From Calothrix brevissima NIES-22 (GTDB taxonomy: Bacteria; Cyanobacteriota; Cyanobacteriia; Cyanobacteriales; Nostocaceae): 64,000 nt of DNA. The translations under genes were made by a program, and so were the position numbers. Below, piece by piece: positions 1 to 9,124 of this stretch; the stretch's first letter is position 1; each line of letters starts with the position of its first letter. The stretch covers positions 1,550,001-1,614,000 of the forward strand of contig NZ_AP018207.1 in assembly GCF_002367995.1 (NCBI RefSeq), given 5' to 3'. Under the pieces are notes generated by a model that was not told the origin of the DNA, searched no databases, and saw only the letters and a program-made list of their open reading frames with translations.

Positions 1-491
1 CCAGTACGACGCAGTTCTGGATTTTGGATATGTTGACGAGTCACATCTTGAAAAGTAATTTCGCCTTCTGTGACTGCATAAAATAATTCCCAGGCTAAAT
101 CTTCATCTTCTAAAACAACTTCATAGGTAACTGCTGCCAGATAATTTAGTTGATTTTCATAAAAGTATGGTTCAACTTTTTCAGCAAATAAATGTGCCGC
201 TAATTTGAGAGATAGCAAATTAAGTTCAGCGATTTGTTCAAAATCTTCTAAATCTAAATGATGTTTTTGTAGCCATTTCCAGGTATCTTCAGCTTTGATC
301 AGTCTGTTAGCTGCTCTTAAAGCATCAGCAGCTTGTTGTAGTTCTTCGTTTTCTACTTTGATACCTGCTTCTTTGGCTGTATTTAAGATAATTTTTCTGG
401 TTGCGATCGCTTCTAATAAACTCGGCACTTGGCAAGAGATTTTTACTTGTTCAATTATTTCTTTTTGCGATACATTTAAAGTTTTAAACAT
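1..491 (-). CDS. Peptidylprolyl isomerase-like protein, C-terminus cut by window edge
   Basis: An open frame runs from an ATG at 491 off the left edge; about 163 residues are visible and no stop is reached. It begins MFKTLNVSQKEIIEQVK and is helix-rich and acidic (for example ELNLLSLKLAAHLFAEKVEP), like the N-terminal chaperone part of SurA/PpiC-type proteins that cyanobacteria often keep beside HlyD and C39 ABC exporter genes. The catalytic parvulin domain, if present, lies outside the window, so enzyme activity cannot be judged. A strong ribosome site (GGAGG, about 9 bases upstream) fixes the start. It is the last visible gene of the HTH-ABC-HlyD group. The likely job is helping peptide maturation or export, inferred from context. 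Confidence 0.7.
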   Translation of the reverse strand, partial: MFKTLNVSQKEIIEQVKISCQVPSLLEAIATRKIILNTAKEAGIKVENEELQQAADALRAANRLIKAEDTWKWLQKHHLDLEDFEQIAELNLLSLKLAAHLFAEKVEPYFYENQLNYLAAVTYEVVLEDEDLAWELFYAVTEGEITFQDVTRQHIQNPELRRT

Positions 492-626
492 TTTTCTAAT
501 CCTCCAATAATTTAAAAATTTTTGTGGTTTATGTGAAAGCAGACAGAGTAGATGCAATATATTATGGTGTTGCACCTGAATCTGTGGGATCTGCTTTTAA
601 ATTGCAAAATACATCTTCAGTGCTTT

Positions 627-670
627 TAACCGTCAACAGTTAACCGTCAACTGTCAACAATCAACAGTCA
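627..670. repeat. Short tandem heptamer repeat (TCAACNG type)
   Basis: Degenerate copies of TTAACCGTCAACAG/TCAACTG lie directly behind the hlyD stop codon. The same heptamer family recurs across the window in intergenic gaps. Confidence 0.8.
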
Positions 671-673
671 TAT

Positions 674-2206
674 TTAAAGCTCTAACCCGCCTTTTTGCAG
701 CTTCTTAAATGGATCTAAAATAAAATCAATTAGGCGGCGTTGACGAACAATTACCTCTGCTGTTGCGGTTTGTCCAGGTGTTAGGGGAATAGATTTATTT
801 GCGGATTTAATCTCAGTTTGATTCAGAGATATTTCCATGTCAAAAACTTCTACTTTACCTTGAGGAGTTTCCAGAACTTTTGAATCTGGCGATATCCGCA
901 TAACTTTACCTGCAACTATTCCATAATCTTGGAATGGGTAAGCATCAAATTTTATTTTAACTGGCATTCCTACCTTTAAGAAACCACTTTGTTGACTAGG
1001 CATGTTAGCTTTGAGAATAAAGGGTATCTCTTTAGGAGCAATTTGGGCGATTGTTTGACCGGTTTGGACAACTGCTCCCGGCTTTTTAATGGGTAAATTA
1101 AAAATTACACCATCAATAGGCGATTTGATTAAGCGTTGTGCTAATTGTATTCTAATAGCAGTAATTTGGCTTCTGGTTTGAGCCATTTCTGATTTTAAAC
1201 TGGTAATTTGGGTTTGCAAATCTTTCAGTTGTTCCTGATTTTTTAGCAAAGCTAATTTACCTGCTTGAATTAAACCTTGATAACTATTTTGTTGTTCTTG
1301 TAACCTCAACTTTGCTTGTTTAATATCGGCTTCGGCTTGACGCATTATTCCCTGATAACGGTTTCTTTCTTCTTGCAGGCGTAATTGTGCTTGTTTAACA
1401 TCTGATTCACTTTGCTCATATATTCTTTCGCTTTCATCGGCAATTTTTTCTAATTCCACAACTTTAATTTGGGGAACAGCACCCTCTTTTCCTAAGGGGC
1501 GATAACGTTGAATTTCGGTTAAATCTGTGCGCCAACGATTGACAGCTAATTTATAGGAAGTCTCAGTAGAAACCTGATTTTGTTCAGCCTGAGAGACTAA
1601 TGCAAGTTTCTCTAACTTTTGTAAATTATAAGTACTCTGTTTTGCATCTAAATATTCTTGTGCTTGATTAACTTGAGCAAGTTTTTCTAATTCTTGAGAT
1701 TTATTTTGTTGTTCCTGTACCCCAATTGCTAGTTGTAATTGGTTTTTCAAGAGTTCCAATTGTGCTAGTCGATTAATGAGTCCGTCTAGTTTTGCTGTTC
1801 CCTGTTGTAAGTCAGTTTTGAGGACATTAGAATCTAGTTCTACTAATAACTGTCCGGCTTTGACTTGTTCGCCTTCTTTGACTTTTACAGCAATAATATT
1901 TCCACTAGCTTGACTGTCTAATCTTTGCGTTTCACCTAATGGTTCAATTCTACCTCTAGCGCTTCCGGTTTCATCAATTTTAGACAGCATTGCCCAAGGT
2001 AAAACTATAGCGCTAAAAACTACTAGAAAATATAGTAAACTTCTTGTCCAGCGTCTTGGTAATGCATCTAGTAATTCTTCTGTACCATAATGCCAATCTG
2101 GAGAATTAGCACTTACAGCATGATTTTCGGCGATGGTATTAGTTGTTGATTGATCTAGTAGTTTCTCGGTGATTACTGATGATGAATTATTAGCAGTGTT
2201 AGGCAT
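674..2206 (-). CDS. HlyD-family membrane fusion protein (peptide exporter adaptor)
   Basis: This 510-residue protein has a soluble N-terminus, one membrane segment near residues 57-75 (SLLYFLVVFSAIVLPWAML), a biotinyl-lipoyl-like half (GNIIAVKVKEGEQVKAGQLL, about residues 104-123), a long coiled coil (about 130-350, rich in Q, L, E and K), then the second lipoyl half (LIKSPIDGVIFNLPIKKPGA) and a beta-barrel C-terminus. That is the architecture of adaptors that bridge an inner-membrane ABC exporter to an outer-membrane channel. It lies 358 bases downstream of the C39 ABC transporter on the same strand, so it is probably its partner. The gap between them is swollen with dispersed repeats. No TolC-like gene is in the window. 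Confidence 0.93.
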   Translation of the reverse strand: MPNTANNSSSVITEKLLDQSTTNTIAENHAVSANSPDWHYGTEELLDALPRRWTRSLLYFLVVFSAIVLPWAMLSKIDETGSARGRIEPLGETQRLDSQASGNIIAVKVKEGEQVKAGQLLVELDSNVLKTDLQQGTAKLDGLINRLAQLELLKNQLQLAIGVQEQQNKSQELEKLAQVNQAQEYLDAKQSTYNLQKLEKLALVSQAEQNQVSTETSYKLAVNRWRTDLTEIQRYRPLGKEGAVPQIKVVELEKIADESERIYEQSESDVKQAQLRLQEERNRYQGIMRQAEADIKQAKLRLQEQQNSYQGLIQAGKLALLKNQEQLKDLQTQITSLKSEMAQTRSQITAIRIQLAQRLIKSPIDGVIFNLPIKKPGAVVQTGQTIAQIAPKEIPFILKANMPSQQSGFLKVGMPVKIKFDAYPFQDYGIVAGKVMRISPDSKVLETPQGKVEVFDMEISLNQTEIKSANKSIPLTPGQTATAEVIVRQRRLIDFILDPFKKLQKGGLEL

Positions 2207-2319
2207 ATATAAACTCTAGCCTTGTCAATATTTTCAGTGGTGATTCATTGTTATTTTGGTGTTTTTTTAGCAGGAAATACCCACTATCTGGACTTACGCA
2301 AAAATTATCAAAAATTTTA

Positions 2320-2526
2320 ATTTATTGAACCGCCAAGACGCCAAGAGTTCGTAGAGTGTGCGTAAGTCCGAAAAAATAAACCGCAGAGTTCACAGAGTAA
2401 TAAGAGTTTGAGAGGTTTTTGCGTAATTCCTATCTTATAGTTGTTGGGTTTCACTTCGTACCCTTCGGGAAGCAAGCTACAACCCAACCTACAAATGACA
2501 AATGACAAATGACAAATGACAACCCT
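2320..2526. repeat. Cluster of dispersed repeats between the ABC transporter and hlyD genes
   Basis: Three repeat types are stacked here. First, TTGAACCGCCAAGACGCCAA plus a CGCAGAGTTCACAGAGTAA part, which matches 19850-20010 in reverse orientation. Second, a GTTGGGTTTC...AACCCAACC inverted repeat at 2442-2492, as at 26371, 30564 and 33330. Third, tandem AAATGAC heptamers at about 2494-2521. Reading frames crossing this block are repeat-derived. Confidence 0.8.
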
Positions 2527-2564
2527 AACCAATTATCTTTAATTACGCCAACCTATTTACTATT

Positions 2565-5500
2565 TCAACTTGCTTGGGCGAGTTGTTGTTGATTGAGATA
2601 GTAGTAATGACCTTTTTTTGCAATCAATTCTTCATGAGTACCGCTTTCTATTAATAAGCCGCGATCTAAGACTAAAATTAAGTCAGCATTGCGAATTGTT
2701 GAGAGGCGATGGGCAATAATTAAGCTGGTACGTCCTTGGAGAATTGTATTTAAATTATTCTGAATGATCCGTTCTGATTCTGCGTCTAGATGACTGGTAG
2801 CTTCATCAAAAATCAGTATGGAAGGATTACCTAATAAAGCCCGCGCAATTGCTAGACGTTGGCGTTGTCCACCAGATAGCATTCCCCCACCTTCACCTAT
2901 TTGGGTTTCGTAACCCATTGGTAATTGTTGAATAAATTCATCAGCACCGGCTAAACGCGCTGCTTCTCTAATTTCTTCTAAGGAAGATTCGGGAAAAGCG
3001 ATGCTAATATTTTCGCGAATTGTACCACCAAATAAGAAGGTTTCTTGATCGACAACGCCAATTTGAGAACGGAGCGATCGCAAGGCTAAACTGGTGATAT
3101 CATGACCATCAATCAAAATTTTCCCGTCTGTGGATGTATATAAACCCAAAATTAATTTTGCTAGGGTGGTTTTTCCCGAACCACTACGCCCAACTAAGGC
3201 TACAGTTTGTCCAGAGAAAATTTCTAAGCTGAGGTTTTCGAGGACGTTAATATCGCTATCTGGATGATAGCGGAAGGTGACATTTTCAAAGCGAATATGA
3301 CCGCGAATTTGCTCTAAATATTGTCGGGGTTGATTTTGTAAATCTTCTTCTGGTGCGGCTGACAACACATCATTAATCCGTTCTGTGGAAATAATTACTT
3401 CCTGTAATTGATTCCAAAGTATAGTCAGACGTTGAAACGGATGAATGATATTACCCAACAACATATTGAAAGCAATTAATTGCCCGATTGTGAGTTGATT
3501 TTGAATCACTAACCAAGCACCAAACCACAGTAGGCTTGTAGTGGCTACAGTTTCAATGGTTGAACTAAAAAATTCCATGTGGTTGCCAATTATCTGACCC
3601 CGGAATAATTTTTTAGTTAAGTTATTGAGCAGTTCTTCCCACCGCCAGCGCACGCTTTGTTCAATCGCCATCGACCGAATAGAACGAATACCTGTCAGGG
3701 ATTGAATTAAATAACTATTCTCATTGGCTGAAGCATTAAAAACTTCGCGGTTAATGCGGCGAAAGAATGGTGTAGCCACGAGTGCTAAAATTAGAAATGG
3801 CGGCACAATTGCTAATGCTAGGATAGTCATTTGCCAGCTATACCAAAACATTAAGCCGATATATATAAATACTGTCAATAAATCAAGGATAATTGACAGT
3901 GCTTCACCAGTGAGAAAGCGCTGAATTTTTTGATTTTCTTGAACGCGAGAAATAATATCCCCGACATAACGCGATTCAAAAAATGCTAGGGGGAGGCGGA
4001 AGGTATGTTTAATAAAACCTACCATTAGTGCTACGCCAATCCGGTTAGCTGTGTGGTCTAATAAATATTGTCGTAATGTGTTGAGGGCAACACGAAATAA
4101 ACCAAAAATTAATAAACCACAGCCAACAGCGTTTAAGGTGAGAGTACTACCTTGAACAATGACTCTATCTAAAAGTAACTGGGTAAATAGCGGTGTAATT
4201 AATCCAAATATTTGGATGAATAAGGAAGCGATAAAGACTTCTAATAATACTTGCCAATGTGGTTTAACTAACTCGAATAATTGCCAAAATGGGGTATTAG
4301 CTTCTTCGCTTTCTTTTAACAGGGGGGTAGGTTGTAATATTAAAGCGTAACCAGTCCACCCAGCTTGAAATTGATGATGGGTGAGGGTACGTTGTCCGAT
4401 CGCCGGATCGCCAACAATTACCTGTTTTTTGCTAATCTCATAAACGACGATATAATGATTGCCTTCCCAATGAGCGATCGCGGGTAGGGGTTGTTGTGCT
4501 AATTTATCTAAGCTGGCTTTGACTGGACGACTAGCAAAACCAATACTTTCACTAGCAGTAGCTAAACCCCGCAGGGAAACACCGATGCGATTGACGTTGG
4601 CTAAATCTCGCAATCGATTAATACTAAAGCTTTTACCCCAATAACGCCCAATCATCACTAAACAAGCTACACCACAATCAGTGGCGCTTTGTTGTTCAAA
4701 AAAAGGATAGCGCTTAGTTAGCTGTAACCATAAATGCTTGGCTTTGACTTGCGGTGAGGGAAAATAAACCCGTGCTTGTGGCTTTTTTGGCGTTGCGATC
4801 GCCGGAAAAGGTATTACATTAGGAATTGGCGATTGGCGATCGTCTTTATCTGGTACAGAATTGCTAAATTCTGCCAATTGCGGCCAAAATTGCTGTGCTG
4901 TTTGCCAATCAGCAGTCCGCAATTGATAGATAATTGTCGGTTGGATTGCTTGCCAATTACCCTGTTTTGGCGCAGGGTAAATTTTACCGGGTATTAAACA
5001 ATTACCATCAGCATGTCGCAATTTACCTTGATGTAGCAAAACTAACTTAATCTCGGAATTGAGATATATCTGAGAAAAGTCCTGTATAGCTACTCTTTCA
5101 AACAAAGCCAAGGCTTGATGAATCCCTTCCACGGTTGCCTGTGGTTGTTGCTGACGATACAACATTAGCAAATCCCAACGTTCTGCACGTAGTAAAAGGC
5201 GATCGCAGATTTTGGGATATCGAGCCATCAAAGTCTGCAATACATCTTGGCTAAGGTAACACAGTTGTAAATTCGTCGAAGCTCTCGCTGCATAATAGCT
5301 AAATTCTGCATCGGGAAACAAGGTCATTTCTCCAAATGATGACCCTGCTGTTAGGGTAGAAATTAAATTACCAGAACTATCTAGCAATCTGATTTTACCT
5401 GTAATTACTAAATAAATTCCCGCAGGTGCAGCTGTTGATTGCCAAAATAGTTTTGCTACTGCTGGTTCAATAATTTCTATATTTCTCCAACAATTCTCCA

Positions 5501-5579
5501 ATTCCCTATCAGTCAGCTTCTCATTGAAGATAGCAGTTAAAAATTGACTTAGTTGTGCTTGGGAAAACTTTGATAACAT
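2565..5579 (-). CDS. C39-peptidase ABC transporter with N-terminal cNMP-binding-like domain
   Basis: This 1004-residue protein is a bacteriocin-type processing exporter. Residues ~30-150 look like a cyclic-nucleotide-binding fold (GIYLVITGKIRLL, AGSSFGEMTLFPDAEF). Residues ~295-420 are a C39 cysteine peptidase: the catalytic Cys lies in SATDCGVACLVMIGRYWG near residue 300 and the His in HWEGNHYIVVYE near 372, followed by GDPAIG. Six membrane helices follow, then an ATPase with Walker A (GRSGSGKTT, ~800), signature LSGGQRQRLAIARALL (~905) and Walker B (LIFDEATSHLD). Such proteins cut leaders after a double glycine during export. The layout is like HetC and related cyanobacterial transporters. 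The double-glycine peptide array at 31-33 kb is the obvious candidate cargo (inference). It is 21 bases downstream of an HTH gene and is probably cotranscribed with it. Confidence 0.96.
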   Translation of the reverse strand: MLSKFSQAQLSQFLTAIFNEKLTDRELENCWRNIEIIEPAVAKLFWQSTAAPAGIYLVITGKIRLLDSSGNLISTLTAGSSFGEMTLFPDAEFSYYAARASTNLQLCYLSQDVLQTLMARYPKICDRLLLRAERWDLLMLYRQQQPQATVEGIHQALALFERVAIQDFSQIYLNSEIKLVLLHQGKLRHADGNCLIPGKIYPAPKQGNWQAIQPTIIYQLRTADWQTAQQFWPQLAEFSNSVPDKDDRQSPIPNVIPFPAIATPKKPQARVYFPSPQVKAKHLWLQLTKRYPFFEQQSATDCGVACLVMIGRYWGKSFSINRLRDLANVNRIGVSLRGLATASESIGFASRPVKASLDKLAQQPLPAIAHWEGNHYIVVYEISKKQVIVGDPAIGQRTLTHHQFQAGWTGYALILQPTPLLKESEEANTPFWQLFELVKPHWQVLLEVFIASLFIQIFGLITPLFTQLLLDRVIVQGSTLTLNAVGCGLLIFGLFRVALNTLRQYLLDHTANRIGVALMVGFIKHTFRLPLAFFESRYVGDIISRVQENQKIQRFLTGEALSIILDLLTVFIYIGLMFWYSWQMTILALAIVPPFLILALVATPFFRRINREVFNASANENSYLIQSLTGIRSIRSMAIEQSVRWRWEELLNNLTKKLFRGQIIGNHMEFFSSTIETVATTSLLWFGAWLVIQNQLTIGQLIAFNMLLGNIIHPFQRLTILWNQLQEVIISTERINDVLSAAPEEDLQNQPRQYLEQIRGHIRFENVTFRYHPDSDINVLENLSLEIFSGQTVALVGRSGSGKTTLAKLILGLYTSTDGKILIDGHDITSLALRSLRSQIGVVDQETFLFGGTIRENISIAFPESSLEEIREAARLAGADEFIQQLPMGYETQIGEGGGMLSGGQRQRLAIARALLGNPSILIFDEATSHLDAESERIIQNNLNTILQGRTSLIIAHRLSTIRNADLILVLDRGLLIESGTHEELIAKKGHYYYLNQQQLAQAS

Positions 5580-5600
5580 TACCTCTCCTTGATCCCAAGT

Positions 5601-6179
5601 TTAATTATTAACTTGAATTAGATTAAATTGCTCGTAAAAGTGAGCAGAACTGGTAGATTGCAAGTCACAAATTCTCACGACATTAGCTTTTTTATCCGGC
5701 AGATTTTGTTTTTTATCTACACGGCGTTTTTGTGTACATAAACCCATTTCCTTGAGTAATCTATTAATATGCCGATTACTAATTTCAATGCCGAATTCTG
5801 TCGCTAAATGTTTACTTAACCATTGAGATGTCCAATTACTAAAAGCATAGCCATATTTCCGAGGACTATGACTAATTAATTCTTTTAATCGTTCTCTATA
5901 TTGTTGACTGACAATTTTTGGTCTACCTATGGGGCGTTGCTCCCATTCTGCAATTAAACCAGCTTTGGCAATCGCAATCCAATAACGTGCCATTTCTTGA
6001 GAACAACCTAAAATTTGGCAAATTTCAGTTTGTGATTTTCCCATATCTGCCAGCAACATAATTTCTAGTCGCCGACGATAATTGGGTTCTAAATTCTCTG
6101 GGAGTTTTTTCAATAAATTTTGGTATTGTTCGGTTGTGAAAAACTGATTTTCAAAATTGTGTAGAGAATTTTGGATCAT
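5601..6179 (-). CDS. Helix-turn-helix / winged-helix protein, transposase-N-terminus-like
   Basis: This 192-residue protein has a homeodomain-like HTH at about residues 35-80 (MGKSQTEICQILGCSQEMAR) and a winged-helix segment at about 95-145 (SNWTSQWLSKHLATEFG, SNRHINRLLKEMGL). This pair forms the DNA-binding front of IS630-type transposases, but no DDE catalytic domain follows: the protein ends with a short unrelated tail. It may therefore be a domesticated regulator rather than a broken insertion sequence; no terminal repeats were seen around it. It stands 21 bases upstream of the C39 exporter on the same strand, which suggests that it regulates or travels with the export operon (inference). 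Confidence 0.75.
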   Translation of the reverse strand: MIQNSLHNFENQFFTTEQYQNLLKKLPENLEPNYRRRLEIMLLADMGKSQTEICQILGCSQEMARYWIAIAKAGLIAEWEQRPIGRPKIVSQQYRERLKELISHSPRKYGYAFSNWTSQWLSKHLATEFGIEISNRHINRLLKEMGLCTQKRRVDKKQNLPDKKANVVRICDLQSTSSAHFYEQFNLIQVNN

Positions 6180-6907
6180 AAAATTTAAGCACCAAAGCAG
6201 ATATATATGCTGTAATCTGGCAATAGCAATTTGCCATGAAGATATAGCTGTTAACTGTTGACTGTTAACTGTTAACTGTTAACTGTAAAAAATAGCAATG
6301 GAATATTTTTTACTTAAAAGTTCCTGAATGGTGTAAAAATAGCAACATCAACAGCTAATAGTCACTGTGATATTTGCTAGTTGTAGATGCTAGCACTCGC
6401 AAGTATTGGAATAGCAAAGTTTGATCAATAGCTGTCAACTAGATCATGGAACTGACTAGCTATAAATCTGTGTATTCACGCACTGTTTTGTTTTAGTCGC
6501 TAACGCTTAAGAATGTCAAGGCTAAACAAATTAAAAAATTAATTTTTCCCGACAATTTATCTAAACTTAATGGTTCCTTGGCAATTTTTCCCGAAAAACG
6601 AATAATTATTGTTACATCTATCTCTAGGCATAAATTGCCAAAAATTAGATGTTATGTATGAATTTTTACATAATATTAAAAATTTCTGAAAGTAAGGTAA
6701 TGTATGATGTTTGGCTAAATGATGACAGCGATCGCAGTTTTTGCGACGGGCAATAAGAAGTAAAATAGATTTAAACTACCTGTCCTAGCTCTGCGGGATA
6801 CAACACCCGGATGGTTGGTGGAGTTTGTGGGCTAAAAGTTGTGAGAAACTATTACTCAGCACTGAGGATTTAAAATTAAATTTTGGTACAAATTTGGTAC
6901 AAAAATT
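6180..6907. other. 728-base divergent intergenic region between export operon and hom
   Basis: No gene was recognised. A tandem heptamer block (CTGTTAA/CTGTTGA) occupies 6248-6287. The rest is AT-rich and must hold the divergent promoters for the HTH-ABC-HlyD group and for hom. I looked for a tRNA-like fold near 6770-6900 and did not find a convincing one. Confidence 0.6.
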
Positions 6908-8206
6908 GTGGGTGTTAAGTTAGGAATACTGGGATTAGGTACTGTAGGGGCGGGTACTGTACAGTTGTTACAGGATGCGGCTGGGCGTCACCCGTTATTA
7001 GAAGAACTAGAAATATATCGGGTAGGAGTGCGATCGCTTGATAAACCACGAGCGGTTGAACTACCAGCAGATATAATTACTACAGATTTAGAATCAATTG
7101 TTAACGATCCGGCTGTAGATATAGTAGTTGAGGTGATGGGGGGATTGGAACCAGCGCGATCGCTGATTCTGCAAGCGCTGAAAAACGGTAAGCATGTCGT
7201 CACCGCTAACAAAGCTGCGATCGCGCGTTTTGGGAATGAAATCTTCACAACGGCTAATGAAGCTGGCGTTTATGTGATGCTAGAAGCCGCAGTTGGTGGT
7301 GGTATTCCGGTAATTCAACCCCTAAAGCAGTCTTTAAGCGTCAACCGCATCCACACAGTTACAGGTATTGTTAACGGTACTACTAACTATATCCTCACGC
7401 GGATGCAACAAGAAGGTAGCAATTTTGAGGATGTGTTAGCTGATGCTCAAAAATTGGGCTATGCTGAAGCCGATCCGACTGCTGATGTCGATGGGTTAGA
7501 TGCTGGTGATAAAATTGCCATTTTAGCTTCCCTAGCCTTTGGGGGACGGATTCACCTCCAAGATGTCTATTGTGAAGGAATTCGCCAAGTTAGCAAAACA
7601 GATATCGCCTATGCTGAAAAATTAGGCTTTGTGATTAAATTATTAGCGATCGCGAAACTTCACGGACAGGATACCTCAAAGCTATCTGTGAGAGTTCATC
7701 CCACCCTTTTACCCAAAGCGCACCCCTTAGCTAGTATCAACGGCGTGTATAATGCCATACTTGTAGAAGGTGAACCAATCGGACAAGTCATGTTTTTTGG
7801 CCCTGGTGCGGGTGCGGGTGCAACTGCGAGTGCGGTATCATCTGATATTTTAAATTTAACCGCCACACTCAAAACCCAAACAGCCAGCGAGACAAAACCC
7901 AATCCTTTGTTAGCTTGCAGACATCAAGACTACTGTCAAATAGCACCCATATCCGAACTAGTGACTCGTTTTTATACCCGCTTCCTCACCAAGGATCAAT
8001 CGGGGGTAATTGGTAAACTAGGTACTTGCTTTGGTAATTATGGTGTCAGCTTAGAATCAGTAGTGCAAACTGGTTTTCAAGGCGACTTAGCAGAGATTGT
8101 TGTTGTTACCCATGATGTTAAAGAAGGTGATTTTCGCCAAGCTTTAACAGAGATACATAACTTGGAAGCAATAGATAGCATTCCTAGCTTGCTGCGCGTA
8201 CTCTAA
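6908..8206 (+). CDS. hom: Homoserine dehydrogenase
   Basis: This 432-residue cytosolic enzyme reduces aspartate semialdehyde to homoserine with NAD(P)H, at the branch towards threonine, methionine and isoleucine. The Rossmann motif GILGLGTVGAGTVQLL opens the protein. The conserved core is seen as ANKAAIA, GGGIPVIQPL, GIVNGTTNYILTRM and YAEADPTADVDGLDAGDK. A C-terminal ACT-like domain (about residues 350-430; TRFYTRFLTKDQSGVIGKLG) suggests allosteric control by amino acids, as is known for this family. The start is a GTG giving MGVKLGILG. It is a single gene, with no thrB or thrC alongside. Confidence 0.97.
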   Translation: MGVKLGILGLGTVGAGTVQLLQDAAGRHPLLEELEIYRVGVRSLDKPRAVELPADIITTDLESIVNDPAVDIVVEVMGGLEPARSLILQALKNGKHVVTANKAAIARFGNEIFTTANEAGVYVMLEAAVGGGIPVIQPLKQSLSVNRIHTVTGIVNGTTNYILTRMQQEGSNFEDVLADAQKLGYAEADPTADVDGLDAGDKIAILASLAFGGRIHLQDVYCEGIRQVSKTDIAYAEKLGFVIKLLAIAKLHGQDTSKLSVRVHPTLLPKAHPLASINGVYNAILVEGEPIGQVMFFGPGAGAGATASAVSSDILNLTATLKTQTASETKPNPLLACRHQDYCQIAPISELVTRFYTRFLTKDQSGVIGKLGTCFGNYGVSLESVVQTGFQGDLAEIVVVTHDVKEGDFRQALTEIHNLEAIDSIPSLLRVL

Positions 8207-8210
8207 TCCT

Positions 8211-8256
8211 ATAGGGGAGAGATAATAAATATAGAGATTTAGGTTTTCTCCCCTAT
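8211..8256. terminator. Inverted repeat downstream of hom
   Basis: ATAGGGGAGA at 8211-8220 pairs perfectly with TCTCCCCTAT at 8247-8256 across a 26-base AT-rich loop. It begins five bases after the hom stop and probably protects or ends that transcript, although no long T-run follows directly. Confidence 0.5.
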
Positions 8257-8380
8257 GACTGAAAAACCAATTTTTTAACAGTAAAAATACATAGCATTGA
8301 CATATATTGTACACAACTTTTTTAGCCAGCCATCAGTCTAAGCAATCATCAAATTCACATTTGTAATTTGGTGCAAAATT

Positions 8381-8863
8381 ATGACTATTCGTAAACTTAG
8401 TTTGGTTAGCCTTGTAGCAGGATTAGTAGCAGCTTCTTTAAATTATGGTAGTGCTGGAGCCGTTACACCTGTTCAACATCCTGCTTATCTCCATGCACGT
8501 AGCGATTTGCGCAAAGCTGAATTACTGTTACAGCAACGTGATGAAACGAATGTAGAACAAGAAACAAAATTAGCCTATCAGCAAGTTCATCTCGCTATCC
8601 AAGAGATTGATAAAGCCGCAGTCTTAGATAAAAAAGACTTACAAGATAATCCAAATGTTGATACTTCTGTAAAACATTTAGATAAATTCCGTGCTATTTA
8701 TAAACTGTTACGTAGTGCAGAAAAAGATATATCTGAACAAGAAGATACTAATGCTTCTAGAAGTTGGCGTAATAGAGCCAAAGCTAATATAGAACAAGCG
8801 AAGCACTATGTAGAAATAGCTGCTAGTAGAGATGTGGTTGATGATTTACGCAGCGAGCATTAA
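8381..8863 (+). CDS. Secreted helical protein of unknown function
   Basis: This 160-residue protein has a signal peptide (about residues 1-27, hydrophobic LVSLVAGLVAASLNYGSAGA) followed by HPAYLHARSDLRKAELLL and a mostly helical, charged remainder. HPAYLHA...DLR at the mature start is a pattern I recall from small periplasmic proteins of proteobacteria, also of unknown role; this is memory, not a search. It has no cysteine and no membrane segment after the signal. The product is probably periplasmic. It is monocistronic, between hom and a minus-strand phosphoesterase. Confidence 0.8.
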   Translation: MTIRKLSLVSLVAGLVAASLNYGSAGAVTPVQHPAYLHARSDLRKAELLLQQRDETNVEQETKLAYQQVHLAIQEIDKAAVLDKKDLQDNPNVDTSVKHLDKFRAIYKLLRSAEKDISEQEDTNASRSWRNRAKANIEQAKHYVEIAASRDVVDDLRSEH

Positions 8864-8928
8864 TAACATTATTTGTATATAAATGCTCATTCCAATCCGC
8901 ATTTCGATACGTAATTAAAATTTTTGTA

Positions 8929-9080
8929 GGGGCGGGGTTTCCCCGCCATTGTGTTGATTTCAATGTTATGTTGTAGACGGCGCTATATGACAACGGAACG
9001 CCAGACACATTAATATACTCTAGAGGGCATGGCATTGCCATGCCCCTACAATTTGTGGCATTCTGTTTTCAAATTGGTAT
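8929..9080. repeat. Dispersed repeat pair, including MITE-like copy A
   Basis: GGCGGGG-TTT-CCCCGCC forms a tight hairpin at 8931-8947. From about 9000 to 9080 there is a copy of an element also found at 29327-29426 and 61906-62002. The shared parts are ACACAT(T/C)AATATA(C/T)TCTAGAGG, the palindrome GGCATGGCATTGCCATGCC, and an ending in TCAAATTGGTAT. The left terminal repeat of this copy has decayed. Confidence 0.8.
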
Positions 9081-9124
9081 AATTAGCCGATTGTTAAAAA
9101 TTTAGTCATAAGCAGCTAAATAAA

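Noticed and set aside
5601..6179. Complete IS630 element at the HTH gene
   Set aside because: No DDE domain, no terminal inverted repeats and no TA duplication could be seen around it.
6988..7248. Minus-strand frame inside hom
   Set aside because: Antisense shadow of a clear homoserine dehydrogenase gene.
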